NCBI GenBank assembly: GCA_964353405.1 | Contig: CAYGWJ010000129.1 | Span: 1 to 29,094, forward strand | Reading direction: 5' to 3' | From: JBGLNJ01 sp964353405 | GTDB lineage: Bacteria > Chloroflexota > Anaerolineae > Fen-1058 | Length of the DNA: 29,094 nucleotides | Shown here: piece by piece, positions 6,174 through 14,885 of the stretch | How the letters are laid out: every line of letters starts with the position of its first letter | Position numbering within the stretch: the stretch's first letter is position 1 | The notes under the pieces: model-generated | The model's database searches: none | Told to the model about the DNA's origin: nothing | Seen by the model: only the letters and a program-made list of their open reading frames with translations | Translations under genes and position numbers: made by a program

Positions 6174-8684
6174 ATGACCGAGATCGAAGAGAAGCGCGGA
6201 CTGTTTTACCTGGGCAAGCAGTTTGACCTGGCCGCGAGCCAAACGGGCCGGGCCTTTTCGCTCGACGCAAATCATCTGACGACGCACGCAGCGATTCTGG
6301 GCATGACGGGCTCCGGCAAGACCGGGCTGGGCATCACACTGCTCGAAGAGGCTTTGCTTGACGGCGTCCCCGCGATTATTCTCGACCCCAAGGGTGACAT
6401 TACCAATCTCGCGTTGACCTTCCCTGATCTGACGCCTGAAGACCTCTTGCCGTGGATCGCACCCGAAGACGCGCAGATGCGCGACCTGACGCCAGAAGCG
6501 TATGCAGAGCAAGTGGCTTCAAGCTGGCGTGACGAGCGCGCCAAGTGGGACATTACCCCGGAACGGTTGCGCCGGATGCGTGACGCTTGCGAGATTTGCA
6601 TTTACACGCCAGGCAGCGATGCCGGTATGCCGGTGGACGTTCTACAATCGCTCCAGGCTCCGCCCGGCGAGTGGGCCGGTCACGAAGAGGAAATGCGTGA
6701 GCGTATCCAGGGCTTGGTGTCCGCGCTGCTGGGCCTGGCCGGCATCGAGGCTGACCCGGTGCAAAGCCGCGAGCACATCCTGCTCGCTCATCTCTTTGAG
6801 TTTGCCTGGAAGGCGGACCAGTCGCTTGACCTGCCGGCGCTCATCGGCCAGATTCAGCGCCCGCCTATTCAGCGGCTGGGAGTGTTTGATCTGGAAGCGT
6901 TCTTTCCGGAAAAAGATCGCATTGCATTGGCCGGGTCGCTCAACCATCTCATCGCTTCGCCGGGCTTTGAGGCATGGCGGCAGGGCGAGCCGCTCGACGT
7001 GGATTCGCTCTTGCGTCGAAATGGCAAGCCTCGCGCCAGCATCTTTTATGTTGCTCATCTGGACGATACTCAACGGATGTTCTTTGTGACGTTGCTGCTC
7101 AGCCAGGTGCGTGGTTGGCTGAGGCGTCAGCGGGGCGCGACCATGCTGCGCGCCATTCTCTATTTTGACGAGATTTTCGGTTATTGCCCGCCGTACCCCA
7201 AGAACCCGCCGTCCAAGGTCCCGCTGCTGACCCTGGTCAAGCAGGCACGTGCGATGGGGCTGGGCATTGTGCTGGCGACGCAGAACCCGGTTGACCTGGA
7301 TTACAAGGGACTGGCGAACATTGGCGCATGGTTTGTGGGGAGATTGCGGACTGTGCGCGACAAAGCACGTGTGCTGGATGGATTGGAGGGCGCGGCCACG
7401 GAATCGGGCAGCTGGGACGCTTCGCGCCGCGACGAGTTGAGCCAGCTCGTGGGCAATTTGCCGCCGCGCGTGTTTGTGTTGTCCGATGTCCGCGATGATC
7501 ATCCTATCGTGTTCAAGAGTCGCCAGGCGATGAGCTATCTGCGCGGGCCGCTCACGCGCGAAGAAATTCGCCAACTTTGCCCCCGAGTTCCCGCCCGTTC
7601 TCCTGAGGCCCCGGCCCAACAGGAACTCGGAGGAATTGCTGGAACTGTGCGGGAAGCGCCGTCTCTTCCGCCCGCTCTGCCGCCCGACGTGCGCCAATAC
7701 TTTATGCCCACGACGGTGGGGATAGAGTGGTCGCTAAGACAATGGGAAGGGAAAAATGCCCAGACGGTCTTGATTGAGCGCAAGCAATTGGTCTATGAGC
7801 CGCATCTGTTAGGCATTTCCACGGTGCGCTTTAGTGACCGGAGGCTGGCCGTGCCGTACCAGCAGACGGTGAAACGCCTGGTGCCGGTGCCGGCCAGCCG
7901 CGCAAGCGCCGATTGGGGCGCAGCGGGCGATGCGGCGGTGGATCGCGGGACGCTCACCATGCAGCCGCCGGAAGACGCACAATACGCCGAGCTTGCGCGT
8001 GGGACCCTCACACCCCGGACACTCGCCGCATTCGAGCGCGATTTTGCCGGGTACGTCTATCGCGAGGTGGCGGTGTCTGTGACGGTTCACCCACAATTGA
8101 AATCGGCCAGTGTCCCGAACGAAAAGCCACACGAGTTCCGCGCGCGGGCAGAGTCTGAGGTGCGGGTCAAGCGCGACGCCGAGATTGCCCAGGTCAAGTC
8201 CAAGTATCAGCGCGAGATGGCGCGCGTGGAAAAGCAGCTCCGCCGAGAGGAGCGCGAGCTGGACCAGGACAAAGCCGAGCTGGCCGGCCGCAAGCGCGAG
8301 GAAACGTGGGGCATCGCCGAGTCGGTGTTCAACTTTATCGCCGGGCGCAGGCAGAACTATGCCGTCACTTACGCCGCGCGCCGCCGCCGCCTGACGCAAA
8401 AGACCGAGTCCAACGTGCAAGAATCGGAAGACAGCATCGCCGATTTGCAGGACATGCTCGATCAACTTCGCAGCGCGCTCGACGACGAGGTGAATGAGAT
8501 CAACCAGCGGTGGGCCAGTGTGTTTGATAGCACGCAGCAGATCACGCTCAAGGCGCGCAAGAGCGACATCAGCGTGGATGCGTTCGGGCTGGCGTGGGTT
8601 CCGTTCTGGCACATCGTCGGCAAGGTGGGCGAGGCAGAACAAAAGTTGCGCTTGCCAGCTTGTGAAGTGGGTAGTTGTCAGTGA
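6174..8684 (+). CDS. HerA/DUF87-type ATPase with long coiled coil
   Basis: 836 residues. Walker A is GMTGSGKT at 43-50, followed by AIILDPKGDITNLALTFPDL, the adjacent block typical of HerA/FtsK-like motor ATPases. Walker B is ILYFDEIF with Asp332/Glu333, and LATQNPVDLDYKG is a sensor-type segment. Residues about 640-790 are rich in Lys, Glu and Arg heptads and should form two coiled-coil stretches separated by an Ala/Gly break near GIAESVFNFIAGRRQNY. Related proteins annotated only as ATP-binding or helicase HerA domain proteins occur in other bacteria; their substrate is not known to me. No NurA-type nuclease gene is adjacent. The ribosome-binding site is weak (TAGG about 9 nt upstream). The last 15 codons run into a GTCAGTG-rich stutter tract and may be a recent extension. 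Confidence 0.85.
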   Translation: MTEIEEKRGLFYLGKQFDLAASQTGRAFSLDANHLTTHAAILGMTGSGKTGLGITLLEEALLDGVPAIILDPKGDITNLALTFPDLTPEDLLPWIAPEDAQMRDLTPEAYAEQVASSWRDERAKWDITPERLRRMRDACEICIYTPGSDAGMPVDVLQSLQAPPGEWAGHEEEMRERIQGLVSALLGLAGIEADPVQSREHILLAHLFEFAWKADQSLDLPALIGQIQRPPIQRLGVFDLEAFFPEKDRIALAGSLNHLIASPGFEAWRQGEPLDVDSLLRRNGKPRASIFYVAHLDDTQRMFFVTLLLSQVRGWLRRQRGATMLRAILYFDEIFGYCPPYPKNPPSKVPLLTLVKQARAMGLGIVLATQNPVDLDYKGLANIGAWFVGRLRTVRDKARVLDGLEGAATESGSWDASRRDELSQLVGNLPPRVFVLSDVRDDHPIVFKSRQAMSYLRGPLTREEIRQLCPRVPARSPEAPAQQELGGIAGTVREAPSLPPALPPDVRQYFMPTTVGIEWSLRQWEGKNAQTVLIERKQLVYEPHLLGISTVRFSDRRLAVPYQQTVKRLVPVPASRASADWGAAGDAAVDRGTLTMQPPEDAQYAELARGTLTPRTLAAFERDFAGYVYREVAVSVTVHPQLKSASVPNEKPHEFRARAESEVRVKRDAEIAQVKSKYQREMARVEKQLRREERELDQDKAELAGRKREETWGIAESVFNFIAGRRQNYAVTYAARRRRLTQKTESNVQESEDSIADLQDMLDQLRSALDDEVNEINQRWASVFDSTQQITLKARKSDISVDAFGLAWVPFWHIVGKVGEAEQKLRLPACEVGSCQ

Positions 8685-8736
8685 CGAGTGGTTAGTGCGT
8701 GAAGGGCAGATGGTTTCAGTTGGAGCTGTGTAAGCT

Positions 8737-10584
8737 ATGAGCCAAATTACCCAACCGATTAGCGTTCGACGTGTAGCTGTGCCTGTCAAGCCGGCAGTGC
8801 CTAGGTTGGCGTTTGTCCCGCCTGTGGCGTTGGTCGCCCTTGTGGCGGCGGCGGTGGCCGGTGTGTTGTTGTTGGAGGTATTCTATCTTGGGCGGATTTT
8901 TCCCGGCGTGCAGATGTGGGGACTCGACCTGGGCAGGATGCGCCCGGCAGAAGCCGCGCTTGCCCTGGAGGCGCGCTTCCCTTATTCCAGCCAGCCGATG
9001 ATCACGCTGAGCGACGGGGACCGCACCTGGAAGCTCAGCCCGCGTGAGGTTGGCTTTGAGTTCGACGCCGAGGCAGCGGCGCAATCGGCATACCGGCTGG
9101 GACGCAGTGGTTCGCTCCTGGGCAACATGCGCGAGCAAGCGCGACTCTTCTTGTCAGGCGCGCAGGTCGGCCCGGTGATTCGGCAGGACACCACGGCGGC
9201 GCGGGCCTACCTGGAGCAGCTCGCCGCGTCCGTCAACGTCAGCTCGCGGGATGCGTCGTTGCGGCTGGACGGGATGAACGCCGTCGCAACGCCGTCAGTC
9301 GTCGGCCGCAAGCTGGATGTAGACGCCGTTCTGGCCCGATTGATGGATTCCTCGCGCACGCTTGCACCTGTGGATTTGCCGCTCACGTTCCAGACCTTTC
9401 CGCCCTCGGTGGCTGATGTATCCGAGGCCAAAGCACGCCTGGAAGCTATCGTCGCTGCGCCCATGACGCTCGTCCCGGATGCCTCGGCGCCGGGCAACGT
9501 CGGTCCGTTGAAGTTCAGCCGCGAAAACCTGGCGAGCATGGCCGTCATCCGCCGGGTGGATGGGAATCGCGTTGACGTGTCGCTGGATGAGGCGCGTCTG
9601 CGCGCTTTCCTGGCTCCGGTTGCGCCCCAGGTCGAGCGGCCCGCGGTGGATGCACGTTTCGTCTTTGACGATGAACTGCACGAGATCAAGGTCATTTCTC
9701 CCAGCGTATCAGGGTTGGCGCTGAACATTCCGGCGACGATTGCGCGCATGCGTCAACAGGTGATGACGGACAACCGGCAGGTGACGCTCGTCATTACCAA
9801 CACGCAAGCTCCCTATCACGAAGGCATGACAGCGCGCGAGCTGGGTATCACCGAGCTCGTCTCGCAGGGCGTGACGTACTTTCTCGGCTCGGCGGCCACA
9901 CGTGTCAAGAACATTGCCACGGCCGCCGGCAAGTTTCACGGCGTGATTGTCGGGCCGGGCGAGACGTTTTCGTTCGACGAATACCTGGGCGACGTGAGCC
10001 TGGATCAGGGCTATGCCGAGGCGCTCATCATCTTTAACGGGCGCACGATCAAGGGCGTAGGCGGTGGCGTGTGCCAGGTCTCGACGACGGCATTTCGCGC
10101 GGCCTACCAGGCGGGCTTTCCCATCGTCGAACGGTGGCCACACGCTTACCGCGTGAGCTGGTACGAGAAAGGCTTTGGTCCTGGATTGGATGCGACGGTG
10201 TTTGCGCCGGAGGTGGATTTCAAGTTCAAGAACGACACTCCCTATCACCTGTTGATCGAGACTTATACCAGCCCGACCAACGGAACGTTGACCTTCAAGT
10301 TCTACAGCACCAACGATGGTCGGACGGTCAAGATCGTTCCGCCGGTTGTGGCCAAGATCATGCCCCACGGGCCGGACAAGTACGAACAAGACCCCACGTT
10401 CAAGCCGGGCCAGAAGGAGCAGGTGGACTGGGCCGTGGACGGCGCAGACGTGACAGTCAAGCGCGTCGTTGTGCGCGCCGGCCAGGCGGTGACCGATACG
10501 GTCTTTACCCGCTACGAGCCGTGGCAATCTGTGTTCAAGGTTGCGCCCGGAGAAGCGCCACAGGAGCCTGTGCCTACTCCGTGA
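8737..10584 (+). CDS. VanW/YoaR family membrane-anchored cell-wall protein
   Basis: 615 residues. A single N-terminal membrane helix (about 27-50, PPVALVALVAAAVAGVLLLE) leaves the rest outside. Two YoaR-type putative peptidoglycan-binding domains follow (about 60-190 and 210-360; note WKLSPREVGFEFDAEAAAQ and LDVDAVLARLMDSS). A VanW domain spans about 380-515 with the hallmark GVGGGVCQVSTTAFRAAYQAG and IVERWPHAYRVSWY. A short G5-like tail ends in a Pro-rich stretch. VanW was named from vancomycin-resistance clusters but its biochemical role is unsettled; the YoaR fusion suggests binding to cell-wall polymers. The ribosome-binding site is modest (GGAG 11 nt upstream), and no Van resistance genes are nearby. 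Confidence 0.9.
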   Translation: MSQITQPISVRRVAVPVKPAVPRLAFVPPVALVALVAAAVAGVLLLEVFYLGRIFPGVQMWGLDLGRMRPAEAALALEARFPYSSQPMITLSDGDRTWKLSPREVGFEFDAEAAAQSAYRLGRSGSLLGNMREQARLFLSGAQVGPVIRQDTTAARAYLEQLAASVNVSSRDASLRLDGMNAVATPSVVGRKLDVDAVLARLMDSSRTLAPVDLPLTFQTFPPSVADVSEAKARLEAIVAAPMTLVPDASAPGNVGPLKFSRENLASMAVIRRVDGNRVDVSLDEARLRAFLAPVAPQVERPAVDARFVFDDELHEIKVISPSVSGLALNIPATIARMRQQVMTDNRQVTLVITNTQAPYHEGMTARELGITELVSQGVTYFLGSAATRVKNIATAAGKFHGVIVGPGETFSFDEYLGDVSLDQGYAEALIIFNGRTIKGVGGGVCQVSTTAFRAAYQAGFPIVERWPHAYRVSWYEKGFGPGLDATVFAPEVDFKFKNDTPYHLLIETYTSPTNGTLTFKFYSTNDGRTVKIVPPVVAKIMPHGPDKYEQDPTFKPGQKEQVDWAVDGADVTVKRVVVRAGQAVTDTVFTRYEPWQSVFKVAPGEAPQEPVPTP

Positions 10585-10608
10585 CAAGCATCTAACTTTC
10601 CAAGACTG

Positions 10609-10637
10609 TTGGAGCATCGTTTCGACGGGTATATAAT
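10609..10637 (+). promoter_or_regulatory. Strong sigma70-type promoter of the AAA/DUF4276 cassette
   Basis: TTGGAG (10609-10614), a 17-bp spacer and a perfect TATAAT (10632-10637), in the 106-bp gap after the VanW gene. The transcript would begin near 10644, giving about 47 nt of leader. It shows that the two-gene cassette has its own transcription unit inside a same-strand gene run. Confidence 0.72.
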
Positions 10638-10690
10638 GTATCCATTCACCGGTGAGGTGTCTACACGCTGGTGCAAATGGGAGGGTATCT

Positions 10691-11854
10691 GTGAAACTCA
10701 AGGAAATACATGTGGAAGGCTATCGCAGTCTGGTGGACGTTACTCTGTCACTGCGTGATTTGATGGTGATGATCGGCCCAAACGGAGCGGGCAAGACTTC
10801 GTTGTTGGAAGTTTTCGTACTCCTGCGGTGCGCGGCGGGAAAAGAATTAGCCAGTCGTTTAGAAGCTCTCGGCGGCGCACAGGCAGTCTTGAGCAGGATG
10901 ACAGAGCGCCCCGCTTTACTCAAGGCGAGTTTATTGGTTGATGTTGAAAGCAAGCAGAGTCCGGAGCCAATGAACTACCGCTTTGAGATTGCGCCGCGAG
11001 GGACAGGATACGCATTACCCTTTGAACGTCTGGAATGGAAATGGGATCCGTCCGCTGACAAATCGTTTCGCTACATTGATGCTCGTTACGAACAGATCCA
11101 TTATACTGATCCCGAGACTCGCCGCATGGTTGCTCCTACTTGGGATTACAATTTGCTTGAACTAGCGCTGGCTCAGGTTCCGCAGATGTATGCTGAGCCA
11201 GAATCTTTGCGCAGGTTGCTGGCCAGTTCCCAATTCTACAGCTTTCTAGATGTGAGCCCGCGCGCCGTTGTGCGTTTGCCCCAATTGCTGACGCCAGTCA
11301 AACGGCCCGGTCATAATGGTGAATACCTGTATTCAGCTCTATATAACTTGCGGGCCTCTGACCCCGATGTATATGGTCAAGTTGAGGAACTGTTGCATCT
11401 GGGCTTTTCTGGTTTCCAACGTTTAGAGTTTCCTGTAGTGGGAGCTGGACAAGTGACAATGACCTGGTATGAGAAGGGCGTCACAGGGCCATTCTATCCT
11501 ACCGAACTCTCCGAGGGAACATTACGCTTTCTCTGGCTGGTCACGGTCTTGCTCTCGCCCGATACTCCTGCTCTCACCCTGATAGATGAACCAGAAGTTA
11601 GCCTTCACCCTGAACTGCTCAAGCTACTGGCTGGCGTACTGCGAAACGCCGCGCTACGCGGTCAGGTGTTGGTGGCGACTCACTCCCCTGACTTGATCCG
11701 CTGGCTTGAACCGAATCAAGTCCTTATAACCGATAAGGATGAAACAGGCTCGACCTACTTTACATGGGCGGATAGCCTGGATTTGCAGTCCTGGCTGCAA
11801 GAATATACTCTGCGTGACCTATGGTTGATGGGCACTTTGGGAGGTCGCCCATGA
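10691..11854 (+). CDS. OLD/ABC-type AAA ATPase (AAA_21-like), first gene of a two-gene cassette
   Basis: 387 residues from a GTG with GGGAGG 6 nt upstream. The N-terminus KLKEIHVEGYRSLVDVTLSL is the standard opening of SMC/RecF/OLD-like ATPases. Walker A is GPNGAGKTS (29-37), the ABC signature is ELSEGTLRFLWL (Ser274), Walker B is LIDEPEVSLHPELL (Asp299/Glu300), and the H-loop is ATHSPDLI (His331). The middle (about 90-255) is a helical insert instead of a long coiled coil. There is no C-terminal TOPRIM domain; the next gene supplies a TOPRIM-like protein in trans. GC is visibly lower than in the flanking genes (about 47% in hand-counted lines against 60-67%), with TTA leucine codons, suggesting horizontal acquisition. 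A nucleic-acid or phage sensor ATPase is the probable role, by analogy. Confidence 0.88.
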   Translation: MKLKEIHVEGYRSLVDVTLSLRDLMVMIGPNGAGKTSLLEVFVLLRCAAGKELASRLEALGGAQAVLSRMTERPALLKASLLVDVESKQSPEPMNYRFEIAPRGTGYALPFERLEWKWDPSADKSFRYIDARYEQIHYTDPETRRMVAPTWDYNLLELALAQVPQMYAEPESLRRLLASSQFYSFLDVSPRAVVRLPQLLTPVKRPGHNGEYLYSALYNLRASDPDVYGQVEELLHLGFSGFQRLEFPVVGAGQVTMTWYEKGVTGPFYPTELSEGTLRFLWLVTVLLSPDTPALTLIDEPEVSLHPELLKLLAGVLRNAALRGQVLVATHSPDLIRWLEPNQVLITDKDETGSTYFTWADSLDLQSWLQEYTLRDLWLMGTLGGRP

Positions 11855-12450
11855 CAATCGTTCTGTTGGTCGAAGGCGCTACAGAGATGGCTCTTAAAGA
11901 AAAGCTCAAGACATTTCTGGACGAGCGTGCTCAAGCGGAAAGCAGGCCAAAAATCAGGCTTGTTACCAAGGACATTATGAGTCTAGACGCGGAGCGCCTT
12001 CGACGCCGGGTGAAGCTAGAACTTGATACTCCCAATGTGACAGCAGTCGTCGGATTGATTGATGTTTATCCCAAGTTCACTGGCGCTGATGCGGCCAAGA
12101 GTTTTCTGCGCCAATCAGTGGGACAAGAACCACGTTTTTACGCTCATGCGGCCCAGTTCGATGTCGAAGCTTGGCTCTTGCCATATTGGGATGCGATTTG
12201 TCGCCGTGTCGGGGTACAACAAGTCCGACCTGGCGCTCATCCTGAGCAAGTAAACGACCAGACTCCGCCGTCAAAGCGGCTGCAAGAGTTGTATCGGCGC
12301 GCGAAGCCAAAGCCTCGCGAATATGTCAAGCCTAACGAGATGGCTGCTATTTTGCGTGACAAAGACTTGACTGTCGCAGCCGTGCAGTGTCCAGAGTTCA
12401 AAGCGCTCCTGAATACCTTGCTCATGCTCAGCGGCCTCGAGCCACTTTGA
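11851..12450 (+). CDS. DUF4276 (TOPRIM-like) protein, second gene of the cassette
   Basis: 199 residues. The ATG at 11851 overlaps the ATPase stop by 4 bp (ATGA) and has GGGAGG 6 nt upstream; an in-frame ATG ten codons earlier lacks support. DUF4276 marks: MTIVLLVEGATE with Glu8 and Glu12 (TOPRIM-type acidic start), LIDVYPKF with Asp71 (the DxY form of the TOPRIM DxD), and QFDVEAWLLP with Glu105, plus a late PSKRL helix start. TOPRIM folds bind metal and cleave or join nucleic acid phosphodiesters. The translational coupling to an OLD-like ATPase implies that the two products form one complex, equivalent to a split OLD nuclease or the AriA-AriB pair of PARIS (AriB being DUF4435). Same low-GC, TTA-containing codon use as its partner. 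Function inferred. Confidence 0.82.
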   Translation: MTIVLLVEGATEMALKEKLKTFLDERAQAESRPKIRLVTKDIMSLDAERLRRRVKLELDTPNVTAVVGLIDVYPKFTGADAAKSFLRQSVGQEPRFYAHAAQFDVEAWLLPYWDAICRRVGVQQVRPGAHPEQVNDQTPPSKRLQELYRRAKPKPREYVKPNEMAAILRDKDLTVAAVQCPEFKALLNTLLMLSGLEPL

Positions 12451-12499
12451 ACAGGCTGCGATCTGTATGGCTTCATAAAGTTGACAAGCTACAATATAT

Positions 12500-12518
12500 G
12501 AGAGTAGCGACAACTCTC
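12500..12518. promoter_or_regulatory. Short inverted repeat near a lone TTGACA, upstream of the lipocalin-like gene
   Basis: GAGAGT and ACTCTC are separated by 7 nt, just downstream of a perfect TTGACA (12481-12486). No good -10 lies at 16-18 bp (nearest is TAGCGA at 18). The pair could be an operator over a weak promoter that starts the next operon. Confidence 0.28.
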
Positions 12519-12548
12519 TAAAGTACCTGAACCGAAAAAGGAGCAACG

Positions 12549-13022
12549 GTGGATTCAACAACTACCCACGAACTCGCATTAACGCGTCTATGGTACCTGG
12601 TCGGCGATTGGGAAGGCTCGGGCAAAGGGCCGGACTTGCGCTGTCGTATAGCCGGTCATTATGTGTGGGCCTTGGATGACCATTTCCTCACCGGCCAGGT
12701 GGAAATTCGTGACGGCGACTCGGACAAGGTGCTGGTGGCCGAGCACAGTTATATTTATTACGACCGTGACTGCGCTTGCCTGGTGGCCGAAATTTTCGGC
12801 CAGGATGGGATGGTGGAGCACACGCTGGGCCGCGCCGACATGCGCGGACGGCTGGTGCTGACCAGTGACCGACTGAGTTGTGTCCCGAAGGGTAATCCCA
12901 TCCAACGTTTGCGCCGCACCGTCTGGACGATGGCCGCCTCGCAGTGGGCGTTTACAGTAGAGATGGATAAGGGTGAGGGCTGGGCGCCCTACTTGGAAGG
13001 CCAGTTGCGGCGCCGGGCCTGA
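12549..13022 (+). CDS. Small lipocalin/nitrobindin-like protein (DUF1579-type), function unknown
   Basis: 157 residues from a GTG with AAAAAGGAG 5 nt upstream. The opening LTRLWYLVGDWEGSGKGP matches the LxGxWxGxG first-strand motif shared by nitrobindin/THAP4 and DUF1579 beta-barrels. Alternating strands follow (HYVWALDDHFLTGQVEIRD, SYIYYDRDCACLVAEIFG, RLVLTSDRLSCVP). No signal peptide. The haem-ligand histidine of nitrobindins cannot be placed with confidence. It starts a close-packed series with the MBL hydrolase (15 bp), fructose bisphosphatase and L,D-transpeptidase. Ligand and role are unknown. Confidence 0.72.
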   Translation: MDSTTTHELALTRLWYLVGDWEGSGKGPDLRCRIAGHYVWALDDHFLTGQVEIRDGDSDKVLVAEHSYIYYDRDCACLVAEIFGQDGMVEHTLGRADMRGRLVLTSDRLSCVPKGNPIQRLRRTVWTMAASQWAFTVEMDKGEGWAPYLEGQLRRRA

Positions 13023-13037
13023 GGGCTGCCAAGAGTC

Positions 13038-13832
13038 ATGCTCAGGCTGCACGATGGCGAACCGGTGACGCGCGCGACGGTGGCTCGCACGGCGTTTGGC
13101 CGCCCGCTCTTTACGGTACAAGTCTATATCGTGGACGGCTGGCTGATAGATTGCGGCCCACCTGCGACCGGCGCCGAGATGGTGCGCCTGGCGCGCGAGC
13201 GGAACCTGCGCGGCGTGGTCAATACTCACCAGCACGAGGATCACGCCGGCGGCGACGCGGCGCTGCATCGCGCGTTGGGCTGGGTCCCGCGCGCCCCCGC
13301 GCTGACTGTTCCTTTCCTGGCCAACCCACCGCATCTGGAGCTTTATCGCCGGGTGGTGTGGGGCCAGTCCGCGCCCGTTCAGGCCGAGCCATTGTCCGAG
13401 CGATTCGAAACCGACCGACATGGCTTTCGCATCATCCCCACGCCGGGCCATTGCCCCGATCACGCCGGCTTGCTCGAGCCGAACGAAGGTTGGCTGTTTT
13501 CCGGCGACCTGTATGTCGGCGAGCGCGTCAAGTATCTGCGCGCCGATGAGGATGCCTGCTTGACGCTCGATTCGCTCCGCCGTGTGCTGGAACTTGATTT
13601 TGCCGTAATGTTCTGCTCGCACGCGGGCATGGTGAAGGACGGCAAGGTGGCGCTGCGCCGCAAGATAGATTTTTGGGAGGACGTCCAGGGCCGCACGCGT
13701 AATTTGTGGCAGGCTGGTCATTCACTCGAATCCATCCGCGATCAAGTACTTGGCCCGGAAGGCCGCATGACACCCATCACACGCGGGCACTTTTCCAAGC
13801 TCAATCTCGTCAGGTCGTTGGTCGGTGGATAG
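13038..13832 (+). CDS. Metallo-beta-lactamase fold hydrolase
   Basis: 264 residues. The metal-binding motif THQHEDHAGG gives His64, His66, Asp68 and His69. Further ligands are His138 in TPGHCPDHAG, Asp157 in LFSGDLYVG and His195 in FCSHAGMV. The order and spacing fit glyoxalase II-like and general MBL-fold hydrolases. The loop after Asp157 carries KYLRADEDACLTLDSLRR, often seen in uncharacterised family members. The ribosome-binding site is poor (GAGGG about 12 nt upstream), suggesting translation coupled to the gene 15 bp before. Substrate unknown; thioesters, lactones or cyclic phosphates are options. Confidence 0.9.
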   Translation: MLRLHDGEPVTRATVARTAFGRPLFTVQVYIVDGWLIDCGPPATGAEMVRLARERNLRGVVNTHQHEDHAGGDAALHRALGWVPRAPALTVPFLANPPHLELYRRVVWGQSAPVQAEPLSERFETDRHGFRIIPTPGHCPDHAGLLEPNEGWLFSGDLYVGERVKYLRADEDACLTLDSLRRVLELDFAVMFCSHAGMVKDGKVALRRKIDFWEDVQGRTRNLWQAGHSLESIRDQVLGPEGRMTPITRGHFSKLNLVRSLVGG

Positions 13833-13862
13833 GCATCCCTCGGGAGTGGAAAGGGGTTCGAC

Positions 13863-14885
13863 ATGGAACGCCTCGTGACGATCGAGCGGCACATCATCGA
13901 GCAGGAACGCGAGCACCCTGGCGCGACCGGCACGTTCTCCAACTTGTTGTACGATATAGCGCTGGCGGCCAAGCTCATCGCCCGCGAAACGACGCGGGCC
14001 GGACTGGCTCCAATCCTGGGCCTGGCCGGGCGCGTCAACGTTCAGGGCGAAGAGCAGATGAAGCTGGACGTGTTTGCGCACGAGACGATGGTGCGTATGA
14101 ACAGCTTTACGGGGCGGCTGGCGGCGATGGTCTCGGAAGAGGACGGAAGCATCATTCCCATCCCCTCGCCATATGCCACGGGCAGGTATGTGATGATCTT
14201 TGACCCGCTGGATGGCTCGTCGAACATTGACGTGAACGTCAGCATCGGGACGATCTTTGGCATCTATCGCCGTGTGACGGAGCAAGGCCCCGGCGTCCTG
14301 CAAGATTTTTTGCAGCCGGGCCGCAAGCTGGAAGCGGCGGGCTATGTCATCTACGGGCCCAGTACGATGATGGTTTATTCGACCGGCCATAATCGTGTTG
14401 ACGGGTTTACACTTGACCCGGGCGTGGGCGAGTTTCTGCTTTCGCATCCCGATCTCCGCTTCCCGGCCAAGCCCAAGTATTATAGCGTCAATCAGGGCTA
14501 TGAAAGATATTGGAGTCAGGGCGTGCAGCGATATACTCGATGGCTCCAAGGGCTTGATCCGGAACAGCCGCGCAAGGAGCTCTCGGCGCGTTACATCGGT
14601 TCGCTCGTGGCCGACTTTCATCGCAACTTGCTGGAGGGCGGCCTCTACTATTATCCTGCCGATTCCAGGGATCCCAAGCTGTTGCATGGCAAACTGCGCC
14701 TGCTGGTGGAGACGATTCCGTTGTCCTTCCTGGCTGAGCAGGGCGGTGGGCGCGGGTCGGACGGACGGCGGAATATTCTGGACATCCAGCCCGAGTCGCT
14801 GCATCAGCGCACCCCGCTGTTCATCGGCCACTGCGAGCTGGTGGAAAAGGCAGAAGAGTATATTCGGCGCTATGATGCTCCATAA
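13863..14885 (+). CDS. fbp: Class I fructose-1,6-bisphosphatase
   Basis: 340 residues, the standard length. Converts fructose-1,6-bisphosphate to fructose-6-phosphate in gluconeogenesis. Class I signatures: GEEQMKLDVFAHE, SEEDGS with Glu92/Glu93, IFDPLDGSSNIDVNVSIGT with Asp114 and Asp117 (metal and phosphate site), YGPSTMMVYSTG, and a C-terminal block with LLVETIPLSFLAEQGGG, GRRNILDIQPESLHQRTP and an IGHCELVEKAEEYI end. AAGGGG lies 7 nt before the ATG. Placed 30 bp after the MBL gene, and the next gene begins within its last codons. The protein appears intact and is the most securely identified enzyme in the window. Confidence 0.97.
   Translation: MERLVTIERHIIEQEREHPGATGTFSNLLYDIALAAKLIARETTRAGLAPILGLAGRVNVQGEEQMKLDVFAHETMVRMNSFTGRLAAMVSEEDGSIIPIPSPYATGRYVMIFDPLDGSSNIDVNVSIGTIFGIYRRVTEQGPGVLQDFLQPGRKLEAAGYVIYGPSTMMVYSTGHNRVDGFTLDPGVGEFLLSHPDLRFPAKPKYYSVNQGYERYWSQGVQRYTRWLQGLDPEQPRKELSARYIGSLVADFHRNLLEGGLYYYPADSRDPKLLHGKLRLLVETIPLSFLAEQGGGRGSDGRRNILDIQPESLHQRTPLFIGHCELVEKAEEYIRRYDAP

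Noticed and set aside
8737..10584. VanW gene as evidence of a vancomycin-resistance cluster
   Set aside because: No vanH/A/X or sensor genes are present; VanW-YoaR proteins are widespread outside resistance clusters.
12481..12510. Full promoter for the lipocalin-like operon
   Set aside because: The TTGACA is perfect, but nothing close to TATAAT lies 16-18 bp downstream; kept only as a weak inverted-repeat entry.
14395..14871. Extended N-terminus for the L,D-transpeptidase
   Set aside because: The upstream extension is an out-of-frame reading of fructose-bisphosphatase; the true protein begins at the signal peptide near 14872.
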